Shown piece after piece: positions 9,682-18,657 of a stretch of DNA of 64,000 bases (its first letter is position 1; every line of letters starts with the position of its first letter). This stretch comes from Eubacteriaceae bacterium (GTDB lineage: Bacteria > Bacillota > Clostridia > Eubacteriales > Alkalibacteraceae). The DNA is taken from contig JAAXUP010000005.1 in assembly GCA_013335935.1 (NCBI GenBank), positions 1-64,000 on the forward strand, in the 5' to 3' direction. A program made the position numbers and the translations under genes. The notes below the pieces were generated by a model. The model was not told the DNA's origin, searched no databases, and worked only from the letters and a program-made list of their open reading frames with translations.

Positions 9682-9711
9682 TTGTAAAAACACAGTTAGG
9701 TTAAGTATAAT
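9682..9711 (+). promoter_or_regulatory. Predicted promoter of truA
   Basis: TTGTAA, 18 bases, TATAAT, ending 54 bases before the truA start at 9766. A good sigma-A match. Confidence 0.6.
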
Positions 9712-9765
9712 TAATTGTACCAATCATATCAACCAATAAAATATTTTTCATTAAGGGGACAGGAC

Positions 9766-10506
9766 ATGAAAAGAAATATCCGAATGACAATAGCCTATGA
9801 TGGGGGAAGATACAACGGCTGGCAAAGACTAAGTACCACGGACAATACGATACAAGGTAAACTGGAGAATGTGGTAAGCAAGATGACTTCTGAAGCCGTT
9901 GAAATCATCGGATCCGGAAGAACAGACGCCGGAGTGCATGCCCGGGGGCAGGTTGCTAATTTTTGGACAGAAACCAAGATTCCACTCCATGAAATGCAAA
10001 CCCTGATCAATCACTATCTCCCCAATGACATCGCAGTAACTGAAATATCTCAGGCTTCAGACAGATTCCACAGCAGGTACAATGCCTGCAGCAAAAAGTA
10101 CTCTTATTATCTGTGGAATGACCCGGTTCATTCCGTTTTCCAACGGAAGTATAGTTTCCATATTCCTGAAAAATTTGATCTGGAAAAGATACGAAAGGCT
10201 GCTGAAATTTTCCAGGGCACCCATGACTTTATTGGCTTTTCCTCTGTGAAAAAAACCAGTAAATCCACTGTCAGGACCATTAACAGCATCCAGATCATTG
10301 AGGACGAAAAAATGCTACGCTTCATTTTCTCTGGAGATGGGTTCCTTTACAACATGATCAGAATAATTATGGGTACCCTGGTTGAAATCGGTTCGGGGAA
10401 AAAAGAGATATCTTCAATAAATGAAATACTCCAAACGGGGAAAAGATCTGAAGCCGGTTATACCCTTCCGCCTCATGGTCTTTTCCTGGATAAAGTTTAT
10501 TACTAA
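9766..10506 (+). CDS. truA: tRNA pseudouridine(38-40) synthase TruA
   Basis: 246 residues from ATG 9766, which follows AGGGGACAGG. The catalytic motif SGRTDAGVHARGQVANF, with the nucleophilic Asp, lies near residue 52; FHSRYNACSKKYSYYLWN and FSGDGFLYNMIRIIMGTLVE are the other conserved TruA blocks. The enzyme converts uridines 38-40 of the anticodon stem-loop to pseudouridine. It is transcribed alone, from its own promoter, and ends at a shared bidirectional terminator. Some Clostridia carry two truA paralogues, one in the ribosomal protein cluster; this stand-alone location suggests it may be the extra copy, but that cannot be checked here. Confidence 0.92.
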   Translation: MKRNIRMTIAYDGGRYNGWQRLSTTDNTIQGKLENVVSKMTSEAVEIIGSGRTDAGVHARGQVANFWTETKIPLHEMQTLINHYLPNDIAVTEISQASDRFHSRYNACSKKYSYYLWNDPVHSVFQRKYSFHIPEKFDLEKIRKAAEIFQGTHDFIGFSSVKKTSKSTVRTINSIQIIEDEKMLRFIFSGDGFLYNMIRIIMGTLVEIGSGKKEISSINEILQTGKRSEAGYTLPPHGLFLDKVYY

Positions 10507-10525
10507 AATAATTACCTGGGAATAA

Positions 10526-10572
10526 AAGAGGGTTCCAGACACCGACTGCTTAAGTCAGGTTTGGAACCCTTA
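10526..10572. terminator. Hairpin terminator between truA and the phosphate symporter gene
   Basis: GGGTTCCA (10530-10537) pairs with TGGAACCC (10562-10569), with a small inner stem in the loop. On the minus strand it is followed by TCTTTTATT, so it is mainly the terminator of the minus-strand symporter gene; on the plus strand the T tract is poor. Confidence 0.75.
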
Positions 10573-10593
10573 AAAAGAAATGCACTGTTCTCA

Positions 10594-12231
10594 TTACAAA
10601 TCAGAAATAAGATTATCCTCCATCACGATCATGTAGACTTTGAAGATATGGTCTCCCATTCTTTCCAAATGAGCAATGAGATCCACAAAAATTATTCCGG
10701 CCTCCACATTGCAGACACCCTTTTCAAGTCTTTTGATATGATTCTTCAGAGCCGTCTGATACAGATTGTCCAGCTGTTCTTCCAAAGCCCGGATCCTCTC
10801 AGTGTTTGAATTATCTTTTTCACTTATGCCCTTAACGGTTATATCGATCATTTCAATAAGGATCTTTTCAAAGTTTTTGATTTCATTTATGGAAACATCT
10901 GAAAACGGAAGCTTCTTGTCAATCTTTAACGTTATATTTCTTAAGTACTCCACCGTATGATCTCCAACGCGTTCGATGTTATTGATGGCATTTATGAAGG
11001 CAGGGACCATGACCGAATACTGATCGATCAATACAAGCTTAGAAATATCAACGATGTAGGACGTTACATCCTTTTGTATCCGATTAAGTGTTTCTTCATC
11101 CTGGTTGACCTCATCAAAAGGTTCAGTTGAGTTCTTATAGAAGGCACTCAAAGATTTATTGATCATGTTTTTTACGATGCCAAGGGCCCTTGATGTCTCC
11201 TGAAGTGTTGCTCTAAACGCAGCAACAGGAGTGGTGAGAAGATTCTTGTCCAGATATTCAAATTCGTCGACTTTTTTATCCCGGATAATTTTCTCAAGAA
11301 ATTTCACATATAGCTTGTGGAAAGGAAGAAAAATAATCGCGCTCAAAACGTTGAATATCGTATGGGAATTTGCGATTTGCAGAGCGATATTATCACTGTG
11401 ACTAAAAAACTGGGTTGCAGCCTCTACCACATGTATGAAGGGACCAATCATCAATGCACATATGGTTACACCGATGATATTGTAAAGGGAATGTGCCCAG
11501 GCAGTCCTTCTTGCATTGATATTTCCTGTCATACTTGCAAGCTGTGCTGTAATGCAGGTACCGATATTATCTCCAAGCATAATTGCGATGGCACCTGGAA
11601 GCCCGATGACCCCTGCCTGACCAAGCATAAGGACCAGTCCTACCGTCGCGCTGCTGCTGTGAACCATGGCTGTTGCTATCGCACCCAATATGATCCCTAT
11701 TATGGTTATGGAGGCGTAATTTTGAAAGAACATCCTGATAGCCTCGTTTTCTCTTACAAAAGGGATGCCGGAATTCAGTATTTTAAGGCCTAAAAACATG
11801 ATCCCGAAGCCCATTACTGCGTTCCCTATGTTTTTTAAAATATCTTTTTTTGCAAAGTATGAAATTGCAAAGCCTATTCCGATTACCGGCAGTGCAATTT
11901 CAGTCAGTTTGAATTTAAAACTGAAAGCCATCAGCTGGGCAGTGATGGTTGTCCCGATATTCGCTCCATAAATTATCCCTATGGCTTGAGATAAGTTCAT
12001 TAACCCCGAATTTACAAAGCCTACGGTTAAAACGGTTATTGCAGTGCTGCTCTGAACCAGCACTGTCGTCGCGATCCCAACAAAAAAAGCACTCCATATG
12101 TTCCCTGTCAATACAGATAATATTTTGTGCATCAATTTTCCTGAAGCTTTCTCCAGGCCGTCTCCCATCTTGTCAACACCGTACATAAGCAGGGCTGTAC
12201 CGCCGATAAGACCGAATATGAATTCTAACAT
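10594..12231 (-). CDS. Na/Pi cotransporter family protein with PhoU-like domain
   Basis: 545 residues from ATG 12231, preceded by AGGGGGAAA. Two inverted Na/Pi-cotransporter repeats occupy the N-terminal 310 residues; the repeated QSS motif is visible in TTVLVQSSTAITVLTVGF and AMVHSSSATVGLVLMLGQAG. The last 200 residues are helical and match a PhoU-like regulatory domain (INNIERVGDHTVEYLRNITL and LIAHLERMGDHIFKV, the E-x2-GD metal-binding repeats). Members import phosphate with sodium; some act on other anions. Gene stands alone, divergent from the DMT transporter gene. The PhoU part probably senses or gates phosphate. Confidence 0.9.
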   Translation of the reverse strand: MLEFIFGLIGGTALLMYGVDKMGDGLEKASGKLMHKILSVLTGNIWSAFFVGIATTVLVQSSTAITVLTVGFVNSGLMNLSQAIGIIYGANIGTTITAQLMAFSFKFKLTEIALPVIGIGFAISYFAKKDILKNIGNAVMGFGIMFLGLKILNSGIPFVRENEAIRMFFQNYASITIIGIILGAIATAMVHSSSATVGLVLMLGQAGVIGLPGAIAIMLGDNIGTCITAQLASMTGNINARRTAWAHSLYNIIGVTICALMIGPFIHVVEAATQFFSHSDNIALQIANSHTIFNVLSAIIFLPFHKLYVKFLEKIIRDKKVDEFEYLDKNLLTTPVAAFRATLQETSRALGIVKNMINKSLSAFYKNSTEPFDEVNQDEETLNRIQKDVTSYIVDISKLVLIDQYSVMVPAFINAINNIERVGDHTVEYLRNITLKIDKKLPFSDVSINEIKNFEKILIEMIDITVKGISEKDNSNTERIRALEEQLDNLYQTALKNHIKRLEKGVCNVEAGIIFVDLIAHLERMGDHIFKVYMIVMEDNLISDL

Positions 12232-12382
12232 AATTAAATTTCCCCCTATTATGTACCACTTCATTCTTTGTCACTTTTTCTGTATAATATTAAAGTATAT
12301 CTGATCATCCGATATCACACGAATATTGTATATGAATAGTAAAGCTTATGCAATAACATTTATGACTATGGAGGTCTCTATT

Positions 12383-13345
12383 TTGAAAAAAGGTTACCTG
12401 TTTATTTTTCTCGCCACATTATTGTTCAGCTCCATGGAAATCGCGCTTAAGGCGAATTCCCATTCCTTTAATCCTGTGCAGCTGAATTTTTTAAGATTCT
12501 CTATTGGTGCCCTGTTGCTCTGCCCCTTTGCTTACAACCGGCTGAAAATCATGAACTTACGCCTGGAAGGCAGAGATTTTGCTTTTTTTGCATTTACCGG
12601 CTTTATTTGTATCGTAATATCCATGACCTTTCATCAGTTGTCGGTGGTATATTCCAAAGCTTCCCTGGCGGCAATACTTTTTAGCAGCAACCCAATATTT
12701 TTAGTGCCAATGGCTCATTATTTTCTAAAAGAGAAGGTCACTCCGGGTATTGTTGTATCTATCATTGTCAGCTTATTCGGAATGGGAATCATACTGAATC
12801 CTTTCCATATGACAGCAGATCCAAAAGGAATACTATTTGCTTTTCTGGCTTCCTTCACTTTTGCAATATACAGCGTAATGATAAAATCCAGAAATAAAAA
12901 GTATGGGGGGATCGTGCTCACCTCCTTTAGCTTTATCATGGGCAGCATCGAACTTTTTATCCTTATCCTTGTCACCCGAATAGAATACGTATCCCATTGG
13001 CTCACTTTTTCAGGTCTGGGTACCTTTGCAAATATACCAATTTTTGATGGAATTACCCTATTTCTTATCCCCAGCCTTATTTATATTGGAGTGTTTGTTA
13101 CCGGACTTGGGTACATGTTTTACTTCCTTGCAATGGAGGAAACCTCAGCCTCAATGGCATCCCTTGTTTTTCTCATCAAGCCGGCGCTTTCACCGGTAAT
13201 GGCTTTTTTTATCCTTCAGGAATCAATAACGGCTAATATTGCTATTGGAATTCTGATCATCATGGTCGGCTCAGGCATAATGTTCATATCAAATAACCAA
13301 ATAAATTCTGCTCTGGTATTCCCCGGGCGAGAACAGCATCTTTGA
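12383..13345 (+). CDS. EamA-family (DMT) transporter
   Basis: 320 residues. TTG 12383 is chosen because GGAGG stands at 12370-12374 with eight bases between; the upstream in-frame ATGs have no ribosome binding site. Two EamA repeats of five membrane helices each are seen (about residues 5-135 and 150-290). The family exports amino acids, nucleosides or other metabolites, and the substrate cannot be assigned. The last codons, encoding PGREQHL, lie inside a copy of the stem-loop repeat described at 13322-13382, so the C-terminal residues may have been changed by insertion of that repeat. Confidence 0.88.
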   Translation: MKKGYLFIFLATLLFSSMEIALKANSHSFNPVQLNFLRFSIGALLLCPFAYNRLKIMNLRLEGRDFAFFAFTGFICIVISMTFHQLSVVYSKASLAAILFSSNPIFLVPMAHYFLKEKVTPGIVVSIIVSLFGMGIILNPFHMTADPKGILFAFLASFTFAIYSVMIKSRNKKYGGIVLTSFSFIMGSIELFILILVTRIEYVSHWLTFSGLGTFANIPIFDGITLFLIPSLIYIGVFVTGLGYMFYFLAMEETSASMASLVFLIKPALSPVMAFFILQESITANIAIGILIIMVGSGIMFISNNQINSALVFPGREQHL

Positions 13346-13382
13346 CGCGTTATTCTCGTGTTAGTCCAGGGAAAATGTGGGT
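13322..13382 (+). repeat. Stem-loop repeat family, copy C (diverged)
   Basis: CGAGAA (13328-13333) pairs with TTCTCG (13353-13358), with a central GACGCG block, followed by AGTCCAGGGAAAATG, which matches the arm of the 84-nt copies at 52.7 and 54.6 kb. It overlaps the stop codon of the DMT transporter gene, as copy B does at the RACo gene. It may act as the 3' end structure of this transcript. Confidence 0.7.
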
Positions 13383-13425
13383 AGATATGAAATTGTAATA
13401 GAAATATTTGCGCGAGGTGATATTT

Positions 13426-14193
13426 TTGAGTAAAATGCCGGTACTATTCGTAGGCCATGGCTCTCCGATGAATACAATAGAAGATAATGAATACACCAGA
13501 ACCTGGAAGGAAATAGCCAAAACAATTCCAAAGCCAAAAGCGATCCTGGCAGTATCTGCCCACTGGTATACAAAAGGCACCAGAATAATGAATGAAGCCA
13601 CTCCAAAGATGATCTACGACATGTATGGATTCCCAGAAGCATTGTACAAGGTAGTCTACCATGCCCCCGGTTCTCCAGAATTTGCAGGAAAGTCAAAGGA
13701 GCTGATCAGTAAAGATACTGTTTTCGACAACAGCTGGGGTTTTGATCATGGAACCTATTCTGTTCTCTGTCAGATGTACCCCAGCCAGGATATACCAGTT
13801 TTCCAGATCAGCGTGGATGGTCTCTCTCCGGGGGAAACTCATTTTGAAATTGGAACTCAGCTGAGATCCCTTCGTGAACAGGGTGTCCTGATTTTTGGGA
13901 GCGGAAATATCGTCCATAACCTTCGAAGCGTTGACTTCAATAATGCTAAAGGATTTGACTGGGCATACGATTTTGATGACAAAATCAAAAATAGTATCCT
14001 GGATCGGGATTTTAGCACAGCTGTTCATTATGAAAGTATTGGGGACAGCGCCCGTCATGCGGTTCCTACTCCTGATCATTATTTCCCATTACTTTATGTG
14101 TTGGGTGCTTCTGATGAATCGGATAAGGTTTCCATTTATAACAACAGCTGTACCATGGGTTCATTATCCATGACAAGCTATCTATTCGAATAA
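13426..14193 (+). CDS. LigB-family class III extradiol dioxygenase-like protein (DODA/YgiD type)
   Basis: 255 residues from TTG 13426, with GAGGTGAT upstream; ATG 13435 is a possible alternative. Conserved blocks of the family are present: FVGHGSPMNTIEDN with the metal-ligand His near residue 9, ILAVSAHWY with the second His, FDHGTYSVL and FGSGNIVHNLRSVDF. Relatives include plant and bacterial 4,5-DOPA dioxygenases and YgiD. They need Fe(II) or Zn and, for ring cleavage, oxygen, so the true role in what looks like an anaerobe is uncertain; catechol-like products of O-demethylation are conceivable substrates but this is speculation. Transcribed alone and followed by a terminator. Confidence 0.85.
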   Translation: MSKMPVLFVGHGSPMNTIEDNEYTRTWKEIAKTIPKPKAILAVSAHWYTKGTRIMNEATPKMIYDMYGFPEALYKVVYHAPGSPEFAGKSKELISKDTVFDNSWGFDHGTYSVLCQMYPSQDIPVFQISVDGLSPGETHFEIGTQLRSLREQGVLIFGSGNIVHNLRSVDFNNAKGFDWAYDFDDKIKNSILDRDFSTAVHYESIGDSARHAVPTPDHYFPLLYVLGASDESDKVSIYNNSCTMGSLSMTSYLFE

Positions 14194-14208
14194 ATTCCTT
14201 CTCGATCT

Positions 14209-14253
14209 CAGGAAAGCAATAGCTCAAACTATTGCTTTCCTGGGATATTTTTA
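14209..14253 (+). terminator. Rho-independent terminator
   Basis: A perfect 14-bp stem, CAGGAAAGCAATAG (14209-14222) with CTATTGCTTTCCTG (14229-14242), then GATATTTTTATT. It ends the dioxygenase-like gene. Confidence 0.92.
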
Positions 14254-14322
14254 TTGTCTGTTTCTTTTCTTTTATATATGTTAAAATTAGGTTTACATCA
14301 ATTTAGAAAAGGGAGCCAAATA

Positions 14323-15765
14323 TTGAAAAAAACATTCCAAGCACATAATAAAGTTTCATTCCTTGATAAAGCCGGCTATGGCTCAGGAAATTTCAGTACA
14401 GGTGTCATCAATCAGGTGGTGGGCACGTATTTGGTATTTTACTGTACTGCCATACTGGGCATCCCCGGATATCTTATCGGCCTCGCTGTAAGTCTTAGCA
14501 TTGTCTGGGATGCTGTCACTGATCCCATCATGGGCTACTTGTCGGACATCACCAAATCGGAAAAATTCGGCCGCAGGCATCTATATGTGCTTATCGGCGG
14601 AGTCGGAATGGCACTTTGCAACTATTTGTTATGGAACATCCATTCCGATTTTACCGTTCAAGTGAAGTTTATAATAATTTTCATTCTGCTTTTATTAATC
14701 AAAACTTTCAGTACCATCTATGTGACCCCTTATACAGCATTGGGTGCCGAGCTTTCCAGCGACTACAATGAAAGAACCAGCATCCAGGGAATAAAGACCA
14801 TCTTTTTTCTTTTGGGGCTTGCTTTTGTATCAGTTTTTGGTATGTATGTTTTTTTCAAGCCAACACTTGCGTTTCCATCAGGCCAGCTGAATCCTTCTTC
14901 CTATAGTATGATGGGCCTCTTTTCTTCCATCATTATTGTCATTTTTGCCCTGGTATGCTTTTTTACTACCAAAAAATACATCCCGATCCTCAATGAAAAA
15001 GTTCAGGATGATACCGGCATCGCAAAATTATCCCATATACTCTCTGATTTCAAGGCGATCTTCATGAACAGGAGTTTCCGATATGTGGCATTTGCTTATA
15101 TGTTCACCAATGTAGCGTCCGCACTTATTGCCAACATGGGACTTCATGTTTTTACATATACATTCCTTCTTACCAGCCAGCAAATTGCAGCAATAATCGG
15201 GATACAATTCGCTGTATCGATTTTGTCTCAGCCTGCATGGTTTTATATTTCCGAAAGGCTCGATAAGAAGCCTTCCGTAATATTGGGAATACTTATCAGT
15301 ATTTTCAGTTCTCTGGGATTTATGTTTATGGTATTAGTCAACAATCAAATTAGCGGAAATATCTTGTACTTCATTCCTTTTGCTGTCCTGGCAGGCTTCG
15401 GCACCGCCGCCTTGTTTACACTGCCTTTGTCCATGATCGCCGACATTATCGATATTGACGAAGTGCAGACTGGTAAGAGGACAGAAGGGAGTTATTACGG
15501 ATTTCTCACAATGTTTTACAAGATGTCTCAATCGGTGACACTCCTTTTAATTGGTTTTGTTCTTGATCTGGTAAATTTTGATCCAAATCTTGCCATACAG
15601 TCAGAAAGTACAGTAGTAATTTTAGGATTATTCTTAAGCATTGGTTCTACTTTTAGTTTTGTTGCCGGTTATTTCATGATACGAAAATATGATATCAATA
15701 AATCCCTTGTAGAACTGGCTCAAAAGCAGCTCGCCAGTACAAATGACGGTTCATTAATTAAATAG
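14323..15765 (+). CDS. GPH-family sodium:sugar symporter (MFS)
   Basis: 480 residues from TTG 14323, which follows AAAAGGGAG; upstream in-frame starts lack such a site and lie in the terminator of the previous gene. Twelve membrane helices are predicted. Family signatures of the glycoside-pentoside-hexuronide:cation symporters are seen: DAVTDPIMGYLSD in the N-terminal half (cation site region) and ADIIDIDEVQTGKRTEGSYYG in the C-terminal half. It should take up a sugar, glycoside or related compound with Na+ or H+. No glycosidase or kinase gene is next to it, so the substrate is open. Confidence 0.88.
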   Translation: MKKTFQAHNKVSFLDKAGYGSGNFSTGVINQVVGTYLVFYCTAILGIPGYLIGLAVSLSIVWDAVTDPIMGYLSDITKSEKFGRRHLYVLIGGVGMALCNYLLWNIHSDFTVQVKFIIIFILLLLIKTFSTIYVTPYTALGAELSSDYNERTSIQGIKTIFFLLGLAFVSVFGMYVFFKPTLAFPSGQLNPSSYSMMGLFSSIIIVIFALVCFFTTKKYIPILNEKVQDDTGIAKLSHILSDFKAIFMNRSFRYVAFAYMFTNVASALIANMGLHVFTYTFLLTSQQIAAIIGIQFAVSILSQPAWFYISERLDKKPSVILGILISIFSSLGFMFMVLVNNQISGNILYFIPFAVLAGFGTAALFTLPLSMIADIIDIDEVQTGKRTEGSYYGFLTMFYKMSQSVTLLLIGFVLDLVNFDPNLAIQSESTVVILGLFLSIGSTFSFVAGYFMIRKYDINKSLVELAQKQLASTNDGSLIK

Positions 15766-15871
15766 CTTCATTATCTGATTATTTCTCAGCTTTTGGGGCA
15801 TATATATTTCAAGCTAATTTTATTGACTGAATTAGATTATCTGACAAGAATAAAATGAAAGAGGTATGTTT

Positions 15872-15982
15872 ATGCCAAAAAAAAAATGTTGCGAAAAGTA
15901 CAAGAAGAATGGCAAATACTGCAAAGATTGCCCTATGAAAGAAGAAAAAAAGGGTAAAAACCATAAAAAAGACAAGAAATAG
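15872..15982 (+). CDS. Small Cys/Lys-rich protein (36 residues)
   Basis: ATG 15872 to TAG 15982, preceded by AAAGAGGTATGTTT, a good ribosome binding site. The protein has four cysteines arranged CC-x9-C-x2-C within a lysine-rich chain (MPKKKCCEKYKKNGKYCKDCP at the front), suggesting a metal-binding knuckle. I recall similar short 'CCxKYxKKGKxCKxCP' proteins from various bacteria, but no function is known. Base composition, with long A runs, is unlike its neighbours because of the lysine codons. It stands alone between the symporter and the convergent thpR gene. Confidence 0.7.
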   Translation: MPKKKCCEKYKKNGKYCKDCPMKEEKKGKNHKKDKK

Positions 15983-15992
15983 TATTCCACTG

Positions 15993-16538
15993 CTACCTAT
16001 AAGGTTCGATATTTTTTGAGTAGATCTCCGTGTACAAAAGTTTCCCCTCTGTACTCTCAGATTTCATTAAACTGATGGATCTGACATCTTGTTCCATAAC
16101 CGGCAAACTTCCTTCAAATCTTTCTTTGTCAAATTTCTTATCCATGATGATTTTTCTTCCCAAAGTCAGATGAGGAAAGTATTCTCTGGCCTCGAGTACA
16201 AAGCCTTCCTCGGCAAGCATCCAGGAAAGCTGGTTCTCGATTTCCTGGAGTATTCTGTTTTTTTCAGCCCCTATCCAAAGGATGCTGCCTCCAGGTTTTC
16301 TAAAAAATCCTATCCCTGAGAATTTTAGCTGAAAAGGCTTAAAAATGACCTTGTCCATGACATCTTTGATCGCTGGCACGCTTTCTTCTCTCACATCCCC
16401 AAGAAACACCACTGTCAGGTGAAGGTTTTCCCATGATGTGAATTTTCCTTTCAGGGTAAAGGGCTTGATCCTGAATATGGTTTCCTGGAGGCTGTCTCTT
16501 AACCTTCTATCGAATTTGACTGCTATAAACATTCTCAT
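15993..16538 (-). CDS. thpR: RNA 2',3'-cyclic phosphodiesterase (2'-5' RNA ligase family)
   Basis: 181 residues. Two HxT/S motifs define the 2H phosphoesterase superfamily: LHLTVVFLG (about residue 44) and PHLTLGR (about residue 127). The enzyme opens 2',3'-cyclic phosphates on RNA. ATG 16538 is chosen, with AAGGTG upstream; ATG 16532 is possible. A longer frame would run into the divergent carbonic anhydrase promoter region. Single gene, convergent with the 36-residue gene. Confidence 0.88.
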   Translation of the reverse strand: MRMFIAVKFDRRLRDSLQETIFRIKPFTLKGKFTSWENLHLTVVFLGDVREESVPAIKDVMDKVIFKPFQLKFSGIGFFRKPGGSILWIGAEKNRILQEIENQLSWMLAEEGFVLEAREYFPHLTLGRKIIMDKKFDKERFEGSLPVMEQDVRSISLMKSESTEGKLLYTEIYSKNIEPYR

Positions 16539-16647
16539 TTTTTCCTGCACCTTCTTATCAGCGGATTGAACTGTTTTTTTCTTGACATTCCTACTAAAAA
16601 AAGTTAAAGTATCATTCAATATATTTTATTCTATAGGAGGTAAAATT

Positions 16648-17187
16648 ATGATCGATGAGATACTAAAATACAACAGCGAATTCGTTTCTGGCCACAGTTA
16701 TGAAAAATACCTGACAAGCAAATTTCCGGAAAAAAAAATCGCTATACTTTCCTGTATGGATACCAGACTGACTGAATTGATGCCCGCCGCCTTAGGATTG
16801 AAAAATGGTGATGTCAAAATTATTAAAAATGCCGGAGGTGCCATCTCCCATCCATTTGGAAGTGTTGCCCGAAGTCTCCTGATTGCAATATATGATTTAG
16901 GAGTTGAAGAAATTCTGGTTATCGGACATACCGATTGTGGTGTTCAGCATATGGACAGTACAAGGATGCTAAAGAAAATGAAAGAAAAGGGCATATCTGA
17001 CGAAGATATCAATTTGATCCGCTACTGTGGGGTTGATTTTGATTCCTGGCTGAGCGGATTTGACAGTGTAGAAATTTCTGTGGCTGAAACCGTAGAACTC
17101 ATTGTCAAGCACCCCTTGATTCCTAAAGACATCAATGTTTACGGCTTCATCATGGACTCAACGACCGGAGAGCTTAAATCCATCTAA
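16648..17187 (+). CDS. Beta-class carbonic anhydrase
   Basis: 179 residues from ATG 16648, preceded by TAGGAGG. Zinc ligands and the catalytic dyad are clear: Cys36-x-Asp38-x-Arg40 in LSCMDTR, and His94-x2-Cys97 in VIGHTDCG. Short beta-class enzymes of this size form the Cab-type (plant-type core) group found in archaea and Firmicutes. It interconverts CO2 and bicarbonate, useful to an organism that fixes CO2 through the Wood-Ljungdahl route, although the enzyme is general. Transcribed alone; an imperfect bidirectional hairpin follows. Confidence 0.93.
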   Translation: MIDEILKYNSEFVSGHSYEKYLTSKFPEKKIAILSCMDTRLTELMPAALGLKNGDVKIIKNAGGAISHPFGSVARSLLIAIYDLGVEEILVIGHTDCGVQHMDSTRMLKKMKEKGISDEDINLIRYCGVDFDSWLSGFDSVEISVAETVELIVKHPLIPKDINVYGFIMDSTTGELKSI

Positions 17188-17190
17188 TTT

Positions 17191-17237
17191 AAAAGATTCC
17201 TTAGCTGAAGAACTATCTTCAACCTGAGGGATCTTTT
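17191..17237. terminator. Imperfect bidirectional terminator
   Basis: AAAAGAT at one side pairs with ATCTTTT at the other, with inner pairing CCTTAG/CTGAGG and TGAAGA/TCTTCA around an ACTA loop. It lies between the convergent carbonic anhydrase and Ogt genes. Confidence 0.75.
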
Positions 17238-17245
17238 GAATTAGC

Positions 17246-17716
17246 TTATTCCATGGTGTTTTTCTCCAGATTGAGCAGTTTATGTTTCATCTCTATACCG
17301 CCGGCATATCCGATCAGCTTTCCATTTGCACCGATCACTCTGTGGCAGGGAATGAAAATCGATATGGGATTTCTGTTGTTTGCCATGCCCACAGCCCTGC
17401 TGGCTTTGGGATTTCCCGCCAGAACTGCCACATCTTTATAGCTCCTCGTCTCTCCATAGGGTATGGTTCTCAGGATATTCCAAATCAGCTGCTGAAATTC
17501 CGTGCCTTCTGTCTTAATTGGCAGATCAAAGAATTTTCGTTTTCCTCTGAGGTATTCCTCAAGCTGGGCTGCAGCCTCCTTTATCAGTCCGGTTTCATTC
17601 AATTGTGCTTCTTTGGGCCCAGTCTCTCCATCCAGACATAGATTGGTTATGGCTTCTCCATCGTCTGCAATCCCCACTTTTCCGAGAATTGTCACGTAGA
17701 AAAAAATATTTTTCAT
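17246..17716 (-). CDS. ogt: Methylated-DNA--protein-cysteine S-methyltransferase (Ogt)
   Basis: 156 residues. The active-site motif IPCHRVIG contains the acceptor Cys124; FQQLIWNILRTIPYGETRSY and the helix-turn-helix segment with the arginine finger (KASRAVGMANNRNPI) precede it. The protein removes methyl groups from O6-methylguanine in DNA in a suicide reaction. The start ATG 17716 follows GGAGGTAGCG. The short N-terminal domain matches Ogt rather than Ada. A convergent terminator separates it from the carbonic anhydrase gene. Confidence 0.93.
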   Translation of the reverse strand: MKNIFFYVTILGKVGIADDGEAITNLCLDGETGPKEAQLNETGLIKEAAAQLEEYLRGKRKFFDLPIKTEGTEFQQLIWNILRTIPYGETRSYKDVAVLAGNPKASRAVGMANNRNPISIFIPCHRVIGANGKLIGYAGGIEMKHKLLNLEKNTME

Positions 17717-17799
17717 TTCGCTACCTCCGTTGCTTTATGACCGATATTATTATTATACATCAAGTCCGGTTCTCAGTTTACGGAAAATTCATCAGCCAA

Positions 17800-18657
17800 T
17801 CATTTTTTCCCATAATACATCTTGAACATTTTTACCACTGCGATATCAATAACCATTGCCGGTAGTCGAAGCAAAAGTTTCGGACTTAAAATGTTTTTCG
17901 CGATAATATACCTGGCTTTCGGATTTTTCTCCAACAAAATATTGGCAATCATCCCAGCGGCATCATCCACATCCATCCCATGATTCCCGCCTTCAATGAA
18001 GTTGTCCCTGAAACGGTAGAGACTATCCATGTATTTTTCTTCAACGAATGAAATGTCCTGATTTTTTGCTTTATTCCAGATGGGCGTAGCAACTGCAGCC
18101 GTCTCAAGGAGAACCGTTTTGACCCCAAAGGGCTTCATCTCCCGTCTGAGGGAATCACAAAATCCTTCAAGGGCAAATTTTGTAGAAACATAGGGAGATA
18201 GAAAAGGCATTGCGATCCTTCCTGCCATGGAGCCGTGGATGATGATTTTCCCCTTATTTAAAATCAATTCCGGTATCAGAGACTGAATGACTTTTACCGC
18301 GCCAAAATAGTTGATTTCGAAGCTCTCCCGATAAATCCCGATTGGGATGTTTTCAATTGGTCCTCCTAAAGCGACTCCAGAATTTGCAATGACGGCTTCA
18401 AGTTTTCTGCCTTCCTTGCAGATCCCTCTTACGTATTTGCAGAAATCTTCAGTTTCCTCCGGTATGCGGTGGTCCATCTTTCTGGCGAAAGGAACCTTTT
18501 CATCTCCAAAAGGATTTTTATCTACATAGGAAATGACTACCCCATATCCTCTTTGAACCAGGATCCCCGCAAGACTCTTCCCTATCCCGGTATCACAGCC
18601 TGTAATAACAACAAGTCCTTTAGATTTCTTACCTGAGTTTATTTTGCTATTATTCAC
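17800..18657 (-). CDS. Short-chain dehydrogenase/reductase
   Basis: 285 residues from GTG 18657. The NAD(P)-binding motif is VVITGCDTGIGKSLAGIL (TGxxxGxG), NSGVALGG is the structural NAG-like motif, and the active site is complete: Ser in IIHGSMAGRIAMPF and Tyr-x3-Lys in SPYVSTKFALEGF. The C-terminal tail contains hydrophobic stretches (LLRLPAMVIDIAVVKMF) as in retinol-dehydrogenase-like SDRs, suggesting membrane association. The substrate is unknown. It stands alone on the minus strand. Confidence 0.85.
   Translation of the reverse strand: MNNSKINSGKKSKGLVVITGCDTGIGKSLAGILVQRGYGVVISYVDKNPFGDEKVPFARKMDHRIPEETEDFCKYVRGICKEGRKLEAVIANSGVALGGPIENIPIGIYRESFEINYFGAVKVIQSLIPELILNKGKIIIHGSMAGRIAMPFLSPYVSTKFALEGFCDSLRREMKPFGVKTVLLETAAVATPIWNKAKNQDISFVEEKYMDSLYRFRDNFIEGGNHGMDVDDAAGMIANILLEKNPKARYIIAKNILSPKLLLRLPAMVIDIAVVKMFKMYYGKK

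Noticed and set aside
11317-11793. 158-codon plus-strand frame rich in Cys inside the Na/Pi symporter gene
   Set aside because: Antisense shadow of a conserved membrane protein; no ribosome binding site and no known motif.
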